Positions 52,516 through 60,999 of a stretch of 64,000 nucleotides of DNA are shown here, piece after piece; positions within the stretch are counted from its first letter, which is position 1; each line of letters opens with the position of its first letter. A program made the position numbers and the translations under genes. Origin of the DNA: DASWJS01 sp036397035. GTDB taxonomy: Bacteria > Actinomycetota > AC-67. The notes beneath the pieces are model-generated. The model saw only the letters and a program-made list of their open reading frames with translations. It had not been told where the DNA came from and made no database searches. The DNA lies in NCBI GenBank assembly GCA_036397035.1, contig DASWJS010000017.1, positions 1-64,000 of the forward strand. The letters are read 5' to 3'.

Positions 52516-53236
52516 CGCCATCGAACGCATCGAGAACCCCGAGGCGACCTCGCGGGAGAACCTCGCGTGGCACCTGGCCCGGTACCGCTTCGCGGCCTCG
52601 CTCACGAGCGGCGGCGATCGCGTGCTGGACGCCGCAACCGGCATCGGCTACGGCGTGCGCGAGATCGCGGAAGCCGGCGGCCGCGTCGTCGCGTGCGACG
52701 TGGCGAGGGATGCGCTTGGGATCGCGCGAGCGCGCCGCGAGCCGGCCTCGTTCTTCGCCGCCGACCTGCACCGCGTCCCGTGCGCGGACGCGAGCATGAA
52801 CGGGGTCGTCGCGTTCGAAGTCATCGAGCACCTCCGCGAGCCGGCCGCCTTCCTGGACGAGGTCGTTCGCCTGCTGGCGCCCGGCGGGTGGTTCGTGGTC
52901 TCCACGCCCAACCCCGCGTTCGAGGTGGACAACCCCTTCCACGAGCACGAGCTTCCGCTCCGGGAGTTCACGGCGCTGCTCACGGCGCGCTTTTCCTCCG
53001 TGCTGCTGATGGGGCAATCCTGGTCGGCGTCGATGGCGCCGGCGGGGGCGGGGTCGCGCCTGCGCGACCTGGACCGCTGGGGATTGCGCAAGGTCCTGCC
53101 GCAGTCGGTCAGGGATCGGCTGCGCTCCGCCTGGCGGGCCGACGGCGCATCGGTGACGCACGCGGACCTCGAACGGGCGGCCGTGCGCACGCTGCCCCTG
53201 GAGGACGCGAACCCCTACGTCGCGCTGTGCCGGTGA
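52508..53236 (+). CDS. Class I SAM-dependent methyltransferase
   Basis: 242 aa. SAM-binding motif RVLDAATGIGYGVREIAEAG (about 39-58), acidic motif II VVACDVARD, and post-motif VVAFEVIEHLREPAAFLDEV. Methyltransf_11 type. In this position it may methylate a sugar of the polymer. Acceptor unknown. Confidence 0.88.
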   Translation: MSDAIERIENPEATSRENLAWHLARYRFAASLTSGGDRVLDAATGIGYGVREIAEAGGRVVACDVARDALGIARARREPASFFAADLHRVPCADASMNGVVAFEVIEHLREPAAFLDEVVRLLAPGGWFVVSTPNPAFEVDNPFHEHELPLREFTALLTARFSSVLLMGQSWSASMAPAGAGSRLRDLDRWGLRKVLPQSVRDRLRSAWRADGASVTHADLERAAVRTLPLEDANPYVALCR

Positions 53237-54324
53237 ACGTGCTGCAGGTGATCGGCGCGCCCTGCCGGCAGGCGGGCTCGTTCGAACGTCACCTGATTCG
53301 CCTGGCCGAGCTGGGCGCCGCACGCGGCATGCGACTCGTTGCGTGCTATCCCTCCGAGCCCGCCGCGCTCGACGTGCTTCGTGCGGCCGGGATCGAGGTG
53401 CTCGTACGCCCCGTACGGGGAAAGCTCGACGCGAGCTTCGCGAATTGGGTCCGCTCGTTCGGCCGGAGCCGCGGCGTCGGCCTCGTGCACGGGCACTTCG
53501 AACCCGCGTCTTTCCTCGCCGCCTTCGGCGCGCGCGCGGCGTTCGTCCCGGCGGTTCTCACGCGTCACTACCTGGCCTCCAACCCGCCTCGCAGCCTCCA
53601 CGCGTTGCAGACGCGCGCGAGCGCGCGGGCCGCTCGGATGACGATCGCGGTGTCCGAGCCGGTTCGGGCGTCGTTGCTGGGCTTGGGCGTTCCGGCCTCG
53701 CGCGTTCGCACGCTTCCGCTCGGCGTCGATCGCGCGCGACACGCGCCGCCGTCCGGCGCGCAACGCAATGCCGCGCGCGCGGCGTTCGGGCTGGGCCGGG
53801 ACGAGACCGCGGTGCTGTCGACGTCGCACCACCGGCCCGGGAAGGGAGTCGACGTGCTGGTGGACGCGGCGGTGAAGCTCGGCGGCGGCGTCACCGTGCT
53901 CGTGGCCGGCGACGGTCCGATGACGCCGGAGCTGCGGCGAGCGGCGGCCGAGCGCGGCCTTCCGGTGCGGTTCCTCGGCCGCGTGCCCGACGTGCGCGCG
54001 CTGCTGCGCGCCGCCGACGTCTTCGTGCTGCCGACCGACGGCTATCCGGAGGGCCTGCCGATGGCGGCCGTCGAGGCCATGGCGAGCGGGCTGCCGGTCG
54101 TGTCCACGCCCGTGCCTGCGATGGCGCCGCTGCTGCGCGACGCCGGCGTCACCGTCGCAGCCGGCGACCCCGGCGAGCTGGCCCGCGCGCTGAACGAGCT
54201 TGCCGCCGACGCGGCGGCGCGCGAACGGCTCGGCGCGGCCGCGCGCGAACGGACCGAACCGTTCGATCTCGATCGCTGCGCGGGCGCGGTGCTCGACCTC
54301 TACGAAGAAGTCGCGAGACGCTGA
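53233..54324 (+). CDS. GT4 family glycosyltransferase
   Basis: 363 aa, GTG 53233 in a GTGA overlap. GT-B fold: N-terminal NVLQVIGAPCRQAGSFERHL, the C-terminal nucleotide-binding domain VLVAGDGPMTPELRRAAAE, and the EX7E motif GYPEGLPMAAVEAMASG near residue 275. A retaining transferase in the pathway; sugar not predictable. Confidence 0.92.
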   Translation: MNVLQVIGAPCRQAGSFERHLIRLAELGAARGMRLVACYPSEPAALDVLRAAGIEVLVRPVRGKLDASFANWVRSFGRSRGVGLVHGHFEPASFLAAFGARAAFVPAVLTRHYLASNPPRSLHALQTRASARAARMTIAVSEPVRASLLGLGVPASRVRTLPLGVDRARHAPPSGAQRNAARAAFGLGRDETAVLSTSHHRPGKGVDVLVDAAVKLGGGVTVLVAGDGPMTPELRRAAAERGLPVRFLGRVPDVRALLRAADVFVLPTDGYPEGLPMAAVEAMASGLPVVSTPVPAMAPLLRDAGVTVAAGDPGELARALNELAADAAARERLGAAARERTEPFDLDRCAGAVLDLYEEVARR

Positions 54325-55538
54325 TGCGTGCCCTCTGGGCTTCGACCGTCTGGCCGTGGCCGCTGGACACCGGCGGGCGGATTCGCGCGTTCCAGATGCT
54401 CGAGCTGCTCGCCGGCGAGGCCGAGACCGTCACCGTGTTCGGCACGGCCGATTCGGCTGCCGGCGTTGCGGACTTGCGAGCGGCGCTCCCGCCCAACGTG
54501 CACGTCGAGGAGCCGGTCGTCTGGGCGAATCGCATCCGCCGCTCCCCCGCCGCGTTGCTGCGCACCGCCGTGCGCGCCCTTCGCAGCGGGGAGCCGTACC
54601 GAACCGCCAAGTTCGGATCCCCCGAAGCGATCGAGCGGCTCGCCGCGCTTCTGCCGGCACACGACGTGCTCTACGTCCATTACCTGGGCACGGCGGGGAT
54701 CGTCGAAGCCGCTCGCGCGCGCGCGGGCCGAACGCCGCCCGTCGTCTTCGACGCGCACCAGGTCGAGCAGACGCTCGCCGCCGAGGTGCGGCGATCCTTG
54801 CGGGGCGCTCGGCGCGCGCTGTCGCCGCTGCTCGGCGGCGAGGTGCGCCGGCTCGCGCGATTCGAGTCGCGCTTCGTCGCGGGCTGCGCCGCCGTGATCG
54901 CGATCACGCCGGAGGATGCGATCCGGTTCCGCGCGCTCGGCGCGCGCGAGGTCGTCGCGGTCCCTCCGGGGGCCTGGCCAGTGCTCGAACGGCCCGGCCC
55001 GGGCGCCGAGGTCCTCGTCCTGGGCACCTGGCACTGGCCGCCCTCGGCCGCCGCCTTGGAGGAGATGCTCCCTGCGCTTGCCACGCTCCCTCCCTCGATC
55101 GTCCCGGTGGTCGCGGGCGCGGGCGCCTCGCGAAGCCTGCGGCGACGCCTCCGGGCGGCCGGACTGCGGCACGCCGGTTACGTCGAGGACCTCGAGCCCT
55201 ACTGGCGGCGCGCGCGGGTCGTCGTCATCCCCGGCGCGGGCACGGGCGCGCGGATGCGATTCCCCGAAGCGTTCAGGCGCGGCGTGCCGGTCGTCGCCAC
55301 GGTCGCCTCCGCCGCGGGCTTCGATGCGACCGGGGCCGGGACGATCGTCGAGAGGCCCGGTTGGATCGCCGACTCGATCCGCCGGATCGTCGCGGACGAC
55401 GATCTCGCGGCGGAGCTGTCGGCCGGGGCGAGCCGGCTCGCCGCGCGCGTCTACGACCGCGACTCGCTGGCGGCGCTGATGCGCCCGGCGCTCGCGGCGG
55501 CACGCGCACCGGCCGCATCGCCTCCTGCATCTGCATGA
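54324..55538 (+). CDS. GT4-like glycosyltransferase
   Basis: 404 aa, ATG 54324 (TGATG overlap). Start ALWASTVWPWPLDTGGRIR is typical of glycosyltransferases that act early in sugar-chain assembly. VLVLGTWHWPPSAAALEEML and the C-terminal GTGARMRFPEAFRRGVPVV (catalytic Glu) are conserved GT4 features. Last gene of the first rightward polysaccharide unit before the repeat proteins. Confidence 0.88.
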   Translation: MRALWASTVWPWPLDTGGRIRAFQMLELLAGEAETVTVFGTADSAAGVADLRAALPPNVHVEEPVVWANRIRRSPAALLRTAVRALRSGEPYRTAKFGSPEAIERLAALLPAHDVLYVHYLGTAGIVEAARARAGRTPPVVFDAHQVEQTLAAEVRRSLRGARRALSPLLGGEVRRLARFESRFVAGCAAVIAITPEDAIRFRALGAREVVAVPPGAWPVLERPGPGAEVLVLGTWHWPPSAAALEEMLPALATLPPSIVPVVAGAGASRSLRRRLRAAGLRHAGYVEDLEPYWRRARVVVIPGAGTGARMRFPEAFRRGVPVVATVASAAGFDATGAGTIVERPGWIADSIRRIVADDDLAAELSAGASRLAARVYDRDSLAALMRPALAAARAPAASPPASA

Positions 55539-55543
55539 GGCCT

Positions 55544-55561
55544 CTCATGCATTCGTATGAG
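55544..55561 (+). promoter_or_regulatory. 18-bp inverted repeat upstream of repeat protein 1
   Basis: CTCATGCATTCGTATGAG, arms CTCAT/ATGAG with 8-nt spacer. A related element (CTCATGCACCTGCACGAG) is at 60066-60083; all five differences are transitions and the preceding CCT is shared. Possible operator for a LuxR-type regulator. Confidence 0.4.
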
Positions 55562-55701
55562 GGAAAGTTCGTGTCGCCGAGCGGGATACAGCGCCGCCGG
55601 CCCGTGTCCACGATCCGCCTTCCCCGTCTAGAGTCGGGTGATTCGTCGAGATTCACGCCCTGACGATTCGGCCGGCGCAGCATGCGAAGGGGGAGCACGT
55701 C

Positions 55702-58320
55702 ATGGTCCGGAGCCACTCGTTCCCGCGCTCGATCGTCGTCGGAGGCATCACGGTCCTGCTGCTCGCCGCCGGCGTTCCCGCACACGCGGTGTCGGTCGCC
55801 TCCTTCGTCGGGACCGATACCACGACGCACGGCGATCGCTGCACCATCGAGCGCACGTACGGGAACGCCGGCTACGCGCTCCCGCTCGCCGGCTTCGACG
55901 AACGGCCAGTCGGGGGCGACGACGCGGCCGAGCCCGCACTCCCCGTCCTGGACGAGACCGGCGGCGTCTTCGACGCCCCCGGCTCCTACGCCGTCCGCTC
56001 GCACGTGACCTCGGAGGACAAGCGGGCGCTGGAAACGCCCGACGAAACGCAGCGACGGGGCACGGCGCACTACGGCACGTCCTTCGACGTGACGGTGGAC
56101 CTGGGCGCCGCCGCCGACGTGCGGGTCGCGGCGTACCTGGTGGACTTCGACGCGAACGCGCGGACGCAGCTCACAGTCTCGAGCGCCGGCAGCGGCAGCG
56201 ACTCCACGACCACCAGCAACTACGAACAGGGCGTCTACGAGATCTTCGACGTGCACACCGACGACGGGCCTGTCACGCTCCACTTCGAAGGCACGAGCCC
56301 GAACGCGGTCGTCTCCGGGATCTTCTTCGACGCCATCGCGCCGGCGGCCGGCGTGACGTACGCGGGGCAGGACGCCACGAGCAAGGGCGACTGGGTCGGC
56401 GCCTACGGCGCGGGAGGCTACGCGCTGCTCGGCTTCGGCTCGCCCGGCGGCGTGCAGCCGTGGAGCGCATCGATGGACGTGCTGGGCAACGGCCTGTCGA
56501 GCGGCGACCTCACCAGCACCGGCGGCACCTTCGTCTGGAGCGACTTCTACGCACAGGCGAGCGTGGTCAACAACGCCTACGCCTTCTCCTGGAGCGACTG
56601 GCTGCCGAGCGTCACCGGCGACCCGCGCGCGCAGCAGTTCTTCGAGTTCCACCCGGAGCTGAGCGGGCCGCCCTCCCTGGGCGATCGCCGCGCCACGGTG
56701 TGGGACGGCGGGAACGACCTTGCGATCAACCAGGACGACCCCGACCGTCCGCTCGTCGTCGACGTGAGCCTGCCGCCGACGGCCGGGTCCTACCGGCTCG
56801 CGCTGTACTTCCTGGACTGGGACGACGATCGCATCCAGGACGTCACGCTGACCGACGTGACCAACGCGGTGACGCTGCCGACCCAAACCGTCGCCGGCTT
56901 TCAGGGCGGCGTCTACTACCTCTACACCGTGCAGGGCGCCACGGACCTCGAGATCGTGATCGAGCGCATGCAAGGCCTCAACGGCGTGCTCTCGGGCATC
57001 TTCCTGGACGAAGTCCCCGCGGGACCCACGGGGTTCGCGGGAACCGACGAGACGACCGGCTCCGCGGCCGAACGCGTGTGCCTGTACGGCAACTTCGCCT
57101 ACGTCCTCGCCAACGCGAAGGGGAATTCGGAGTTCCCGATCGGCGGCAGCGAGACCTCCGAACCCGCGGTCGACTCGCAGGACGAAGTCGGCGGCCCCGG
57201 CTTCGGCGACGAGGGATACGGCGGGCCGTACGTCTCCTACAGCGTGCACGGGCCGCTCGACGTTCCCGACGAGCGCGCGCTGCTGCACCCGGCGCTGGAC
57301 AAGCGGCGAGCGACGGCCGCGTTCGGAAGCCAGGTCGTCACGCAGGTGACGCTGCCCGCCGGGGCCTACCGGCTGTCGGTGTACTCGCTTGACTGGGACC
57401 GGAACGGCCGCGTGCAGACGACCGTCGTCGGCATCGGGAGCACGAACGACTCCGACACGCAGACCGACCTGCGCGAGGGCGTGTATCAGCGCTTCCTCGT
57501 GACCTCGAACGGCGTCACCCCGATCATGGTGACCGTCAACCTGGACGGCGGGCCGAACGCCGTGTACTCGGGCCTGTTCGTCGATCCCGTCGGCTCGGCG
57601 CCGCTCGTCGACTTCGAAGGCGTCGACACCGCGACCAAGGGCAACTGGCGCGTCCCGCCGGGCGCGGGGGGCGACGACGGCGCGGGCTCGCCCTACGGGG
57701 ACGCGGGCTACGCGCTCGTCGGCTATAACCACCCCTTCAACCAGGCCGTAGTCGGCTGGAACGCCGCCTACGACGCCAGCGGCGGCGTCCTCGCCGGCAA
57801 CTACTCGATCACGAACGGGTCCTTGTGGTCCTGGACGCCGGAGTACGACGCGACGCCGATCGTGCAGAACGCGTACGCGTTCGCCTGGACCGATTGGTAC
57901 GACGCGAGCGGCGACCCGCGCGGGCAACGGTTCTTCAAGTTCAACCCGGAGATCCCCGGCCCGCCTCTCCTCGGCGACCGCCGTGCGGCGACCTGGGACT
58001 CCGGCGACGAGTTCCGCGGCGACCGGCCGCTCGTCATCGACCTCGACGTGCCGGCAAACTCCGGCGGCGCGTTCGACGGCTTCCGGCTCGCGCTCTGGAT
58101 GGTCGACTTCGACTACGTCGACGCTCGCGCGCAAACCATCAAGCTCTACGACGCGAACACCGACGCCCTGCTCGACACGCAGCCGGTGTCGTCCTTCAGC
58201 GACGGCGCTTATCTGATCTGGAACATCGAGGCCGACTGCCCGCTGCGCATCGAGGTCCAGAACACCGCAGGCATCAACGCCATCATCGGCGGCATCTTCC
58301 TGGACGAGCTGCCGGCGTAG
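55702..58320 (+). CDS. Secreted four-module A-B-A-B repeat protein
   Basis: 872 aa, ATG 55702 with GGGGGAG upstream. Signal peptide (residues 1-29), then four modules of about 185-235 aa: A1 31-213, B1 217-438, A2 444-629, B2 636-870. Each begins around GTDTTT or DATSKGDWVGAYG-GY and ends in NAVxSGIFxD. Within them recur GDRRAT, YRLALYFLDWD and a GVYxxY strand pair; B modules add VWSDFY and AFSWSDW. It looks like a beta-sandwich, perhaps a carbohydrate-binding fold (inference). No catalytic motif, no anchor. Flanked by polysaccharide genes. Confidence 0.75.
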   Translation: MVRSHSFPRSIVVGGITVLLLAAGVPAHAVSVASFVGTDTTTHGDRCTIERTYGNAGYALPLAGFDERPVGGDDAAEPALPVLDETGGVFDAPGSYAVRSHVTSEDKRALETPDETQRRGTAHYGTSFDVTVDLGAAADVRVAAYLVDFDANARTQLTVSSAGSGSDSTTTSNYEQGVYEIFDVHTDDGPVTLHFEGTSPNAVVSGIFFDAIAPAAGVTYAGQDATSKGDWVGAYGAGGYALLGFGSPGGVQPWSASMDVLGNGLSSGDLTSTGGTFVWSDFYAQASVVNNAYAFSWSDWLPSVTGDPRAQQFFEFHPELSGPPSLGDRRATVWDGGNDLAINQDDPDRPLVVDVSLPPTAGSYRLALYFLDWDDDRIQDVTLTDVTNAVTLPTQTVAGFQGGVYYLYTVQGATDLEIVIERMQGLNGVLSGIFLDEVPAGPTGFAGTDETTGSAAERVCLYGNFAYVLANAKGNSEFPIGGSETSEPAVDSQDEVGGPGFGDEGYGGPYVSYSVHGPLDVPDERALLHPALDKRRATAAFGSQVVTQVTLPAGAYRLSVYSLDWDRNGRVQTTVVGIGSTNDSDTQTDLREGVYQRFLVTSNGVTPIMVTVNLDGGPNAVYSGLFVDPVGSAPLVDFEGVDTATKGNWRVPPGAGGDDGAGSPYGDAGYALVGYNHPFNQAVVGWNAAYDASGGVLAGNYSITNGSLWSWTPEYDATPIVQNAYAFAWTDWYDASGDPRGQRFFKFNPEIPGPPLLGDRRAATWDSGDEFRGDRPLVIDLDVPANSGGAFDGFRLALWMVDFDYVDARAQTIKLYDANTDALLDTQPVSSFSDGAYLIWNIEADCPLRIEVQNTAGINAIIGGIFLDELPA
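55792..57015 (+). repeat. Repeat unit A1-B1 of repeat protein 1
   Basis: Protein-level repeat: A1 covers 55792-56340 and B1 56350-57015. Terminal signatures NAVVSGIFFD (A1) and NGVLSGIFLDE (B1). DNA identity to the second unit is low, so the duplication is old. Confidence 0.75.
57031..58311 (+). repeat. Repeat unit A2-B2 of repeat protein 1
   Basis: A2 covers 57031-57588 and B2 57607-58311. A2 shares GFGDEGYGGPY and VHGPLD with the A module of repeat protein 3 (GFGDEGYTG, VHGPLGD); B2 shares NAYAFAWTDW and GDRRAATWDS with the B modules. Confidence 0.75.
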
Positions 58321-58363
58321 ACGCTCGGCGCGCTCCTCGTCTCAGCAGCGGGGCCCGGCTCGG

Positions 58364-59905
58364 TCACGCCCAGCCGCGTCGGCGGCGGGGCAGGAAAGCC
58401 ATCGCGCCCATGCCGAGCAGCACGCAGCCGATGCCCGCGCGCGCCGCTCCGTCCGCCGGGCCGGTCTTCGCGAGGTTCGACTGACGGATGACGTTGCCTT
58501 TGACCGACGTGCCCGCCGTGTCGCCGTCGCCGCCCGTCGTCGTGGGCAGCACCGTCGTCGTCGGGGTGGAGGTCGGCGTCGAGGTCGCGCTCGCGCTCGG
58601 GCTCGGCGTCGGTCGCGCCACGATCTCGTCCAGGAAGATGCCCGAGAGCGTCGCAACGGTCCCCGGCCTCGGAACGACCCGGATCCGGTAGTCCATCGAC
58701 GCGCCCAGCTCCCAGCGCAAGACCACGCCGTCGCGGAACGACGAGCCGGTCAGCGTCTTTGCATCCAGCAACGACCCGTTCCCGCTGCGAATCTCCACGT
58801 CTTGGGTGCGGTCGTTGTTGTCGTAGTCCATTGCGTAGAGCGAGAGCACGAAGCCGCTGCCGCCCTCGGCGCGATTCGCCGGAACGTGCAGGTCGATCAG
58901 GAGCGGCAGGCCCGGCGTGTCCACGTCCCAGGTCGTCGCGCGGCGCTCGCCCGGCGTGGACGGCCCGCCCACGTTGGCGTTGTAGATCCAGAACGTGCAC
59001 GCGCGTCCGTCGCCGCCGTTCGGCAGCCAGCCGGTCCACGCCAGCGCGAACGACGGGGCCTCCGCCGGCTCGTCCACATACTCGTCGCTCCAGACGAAGA
59101 CCTTCCCCGCGACCGAGTAGCCGTCGGTCGCGACGACGTCCGCGTCGTCCTTGGCCTGCGACCACGTCTGCGTGCTGCCGGGCGAGCCGCCGGCCGCGGT
59201 GCCGGCCAGGATGGAGGCGAGCGTCCCGTAGGATCCGATCCAGTCTCCGCGCGTGGCGGCGTCGAACCCGTCGAAGGACACGCCCGACACCGGCGCGGCC
59301 GCCATGTCGAGGAAGACGCCGGACACGACCGCGTTGCCCGAGGTCGCGCTCACGGAGACCGTCACCGTTCGCGGGCCGGGCGCCGGCACCTCGATCAGCG
59401 TGCGCAGGTAGACCCCGGTGTCCGGGGTGACCGGCTTGGTCAACGCCCCGACCCCGTCGACCTCGACGCTTACGTCCTGCTCGATCCCGGCCTTGGTGTA
59501 GTCGTAGGCGTAGACGGCGAGCCGGTAGTTGCCCGGCTGCAGGTCCCAGGTCAGCACCGGGGAGTCCGTCCAGGTGGTCGCGCGGCGCGTCGTCCCGCCC
59601 GGGAGCAGGACCGGCCGGTCGTCGGCATCGACGTCGGGCCCGTACACGCGGTAGGTCACCTTGTCCGAGCCCGACAGGCCCGGTCCTTCGGCTTCGTCCT
59701 CGGACGGGTGGGCGCCCGCTCCCCCGATCTGGAACTCGTTCAAGGTCCCCGGCGCGTTCGGACGGATGGACGCGAAGGCGCCGTAGGAGATCGCTTGCCC
59801 GTCCCCGGCCGGCTCGGCCCAGTGGCACGCGGTCTTGGCGCCCAGGAAGCTCGCCGACGCCCCGAAGGCGGGGACGACGCCGACGGCGGACACGAGCATG
59901 CTCAC
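58364..59905 (-). CDS. Wall-anchored A-B repeat protein with LAKTG sorting signal
   Basis: 513 aa from GTG 59905; a CTG at 59962 in frame would add LKTTYRARRIAGAALIAAG and complete a proper signal peptide. Module A spans residues 17-201 (ends NAVVSGVFLD), module B 207-428 (starts DAATRGDWIGSYG, ends SGIFLDE). A Ser/Thr/Pro stalk follows. Residues 478-482 are LAKTG, then a hydrophobic stretch and PRRRR tail: a sortase E-type LAxTG signal. It is transcribed opposite to the neighbouring genes, next to repeat protein 1. Confidence 0.78.
   Translation of the reverse strand: MSMLVSAVGVVPAFGASASFLGAKTACHWAEPAGDGQAISYGAFASIRPNAPGTLNEFQIGGAGAHPSEDEAEGPGLSGSDKVTYRVYGPDVDADDRPVLLPGGTTRRATTWTDSPVLTWDLQPGNYRLAVYAYDYTKAGIEQDVSVEVDGVGALTKPVTPDTGVYLRTLIEVPAPGPRTVTVSVSATSGNAVVSGVFLDMAAAPVSGVSFDGFDAATRGDWIGSYGTLASILAGTAAGGSPGSTQTWSQAKDDADVVATDGYSVAGKVFVWSDEYVDEPAEAPSFALAWTGWLPNGGDGRACTFWIYNANVGGPSTPGERRATTWDVDTPGLPLLIDLHVPANRAEGGSGFVLSLYAMDYDNNDRTQDVEIRSGNGSLLDAKTLTGSSFRDGVVLRWELGASMDYRIRVVPRPGTVATLSGIFLDEIVARPTPSPSASATSTPTSTPTTTVLPTTTGGDGDTAGTSVKGNVIRQSNLAKTGPADGAARAGIGCVLLGMGAMAFLPRRRRGWA
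58622..59857 (-). repeat. Repeat unit A-B of repeat protein 2
   Basis: Module A at 59857-59303 and module B at 59287-58622. Same order and signatures as in repeat proteins 1 and 3: RRATTWDVD, LPLLIDLHVPA, VLSLYAMDYD and SGIFLDE. Confidence 0.72.
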
Positions 59906-60065
59906 GCCCGCCGCGATGAGCGCGGCGCCGGCAATGCGCCGCGCCCGGTAGGTGGTTTTCAGAACGCTCGCTCTCTTGTGATCGACGTCTGAGCGGAGAT
60001 TGTGGGCCGTCTAGGCCCTTCATGACAAGCCGCTTTGTTCATGTTTCCCATACTTCATGCCGCCT

Positions 60066-60083
60066 CTCATGCACCTGCACGAG
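60066..60083 (+). promoter_or_regulatory. 18-bp inverted repeat upstream of the WecG/TagA gene
   Basis: CTCATGCACCTGCACGAG, imperfect arms, 83 bp before ATG 60166 and 160 bp before the divergent repeat protein 2. Matches the element at 55544-55561 at 13 of 18 positions. The surrounding 59906-60165 region is rich in CATG words. Confidence 0.4.
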
Positions 60084-60165
60084 CGGGAACCATGCACTTG
60101 ATGCCCTGGTTTCGTACGGATGTCGGTTTCTCAGCGGGGCCTGCCAGCCGAGACTTGACGTCGAC

Positions 60166-60999
60166 ATGTCACCGTCCGGCCCGTCCGCCGCGCCCGCGGC
60201 TCGTTCCTTCAGGCCCGCCTCCGTCGAGCTTCTGGGCGCGCGCGCCCACCTGCTCGGGCGGGAGGAGTTGATGGCGGCCGTAGGGCGTGCCGCGGCGACG
60301 CGCGAGAGCCTGACGTTGCACTCGGTCAACGCGCACTGGCTGCGGCTGGTGGGAACCGATCCGTCGGTGGCGGCGCTGGCCGATCGATTCGACCTCGGGC
60401 TGCTCGACTCGACGCTGCTGTGCCGGATCGTCGAGCGCCGGACGGGCGTGCTGCCCGAACGGATCACCGGCTCGGACCTGGTCCCCGCCCTGTGCGCCGA
60501 CTCGGCCCGGACGGGCCTGCGCTTGTTCTTCCTGGGGGCGGCGCCCGGCGTCGGCGCGAAGGCCGCCGAGCGCGCGGAGGCGCTCTACCCTGGCTGCCGG
60601 ATCGCCGGCGTCGAAGCGCCCGCCCCCGCGGAGATCGACGACCCCGACGCGTCGCGCGCCCTCTGCGCGCGGATCAACGCCGCGCGCGCCGACGTGCTCC
60701 TGGTCGCGCTCGGCATGCCGCGGCAGGAGCGCTGGCTCGTGCGTCACCGCGACGACCTCGAGGCGCCGGTGCGGATGGGCGTGGGCGCCTCGCTCGACTT
60801 TCTGGCGGGGCGCGTGAAACGCGCGCCCCGCTTCATCCAGCGCGCCGGCCTCGAGTGGGCCTGGCGACTGGCCGCCGAACCGCGCCGCCTCTGGCGGCGC
60901 TACCTCGTGGAGGACCTGCCCGTCATGGCGCGGCTCCTCCGGGAGACTCCGCGGCGCACCTCGCGCCGCTCGCCATCCATCCAAGGAGGGAAACCATGA
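60166..60999 (+). CDS. WecG/TagA/CpsF family (GT26) glycosyltransferase
   Basis: 277 aa from ATG 60166; an in-frame extension to 60022 is not protein-like. GT26 motifs: TLHSVNAHWLRLV, FDLGLLDSTLLCRIV (TagA-like active-site Asp region), ERITGSDLVPALC and VALGMPRQERWL, GVGASLDFLAG. Adds a ManNAc-type or similar sugar to a lipid-linked intermediate at the membrane. ATGA overlap couples it to repeat protein 3. Confidence 0.92.
   Translation: MSPSGPSAAPAARSFRPASVELLGARAHLLGREELMAAVGRAAATRESLTLHSVNAHWLRLVGTDPSVAALADRFDLGLLDSTLLCRIVERRTGVLPERITGSDLVPALCADSARTGLRLFFLGAAPGVGAKAAERAEALYPGCRIAGVEAPAPAEIDDPDASRALCARINAARADVLLVALGMPRQERWLVRHRDDLEAPVRMGVGASLDFLAGRVKRAPRFIQRAGLEWAWRLAAEPRRLWRRYLVEDLPVMARLLRETPRRTSRRSPSIQGGKP

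Noticed and set aside
55702..58320. CRISPR or DNA-level tandem repeat in repeat protein 1
   Set aside because: Repetition is visible only at protein level with long, diverged modules; no short direct repeats with spacers.
58209..60023. 604-codon leftward frame parallel to repeat protein 2
   Set aside because: It is in another frame of the same DNA and lacks the repeat signatures, signal peptide and LAKTG anchor.
60022..60165. Longer WecG/TagA start at 60022
   Set aside because: The added 48 residues are Cys/Ser-rich without similarity to the family and would cover the inverted-repeat element.
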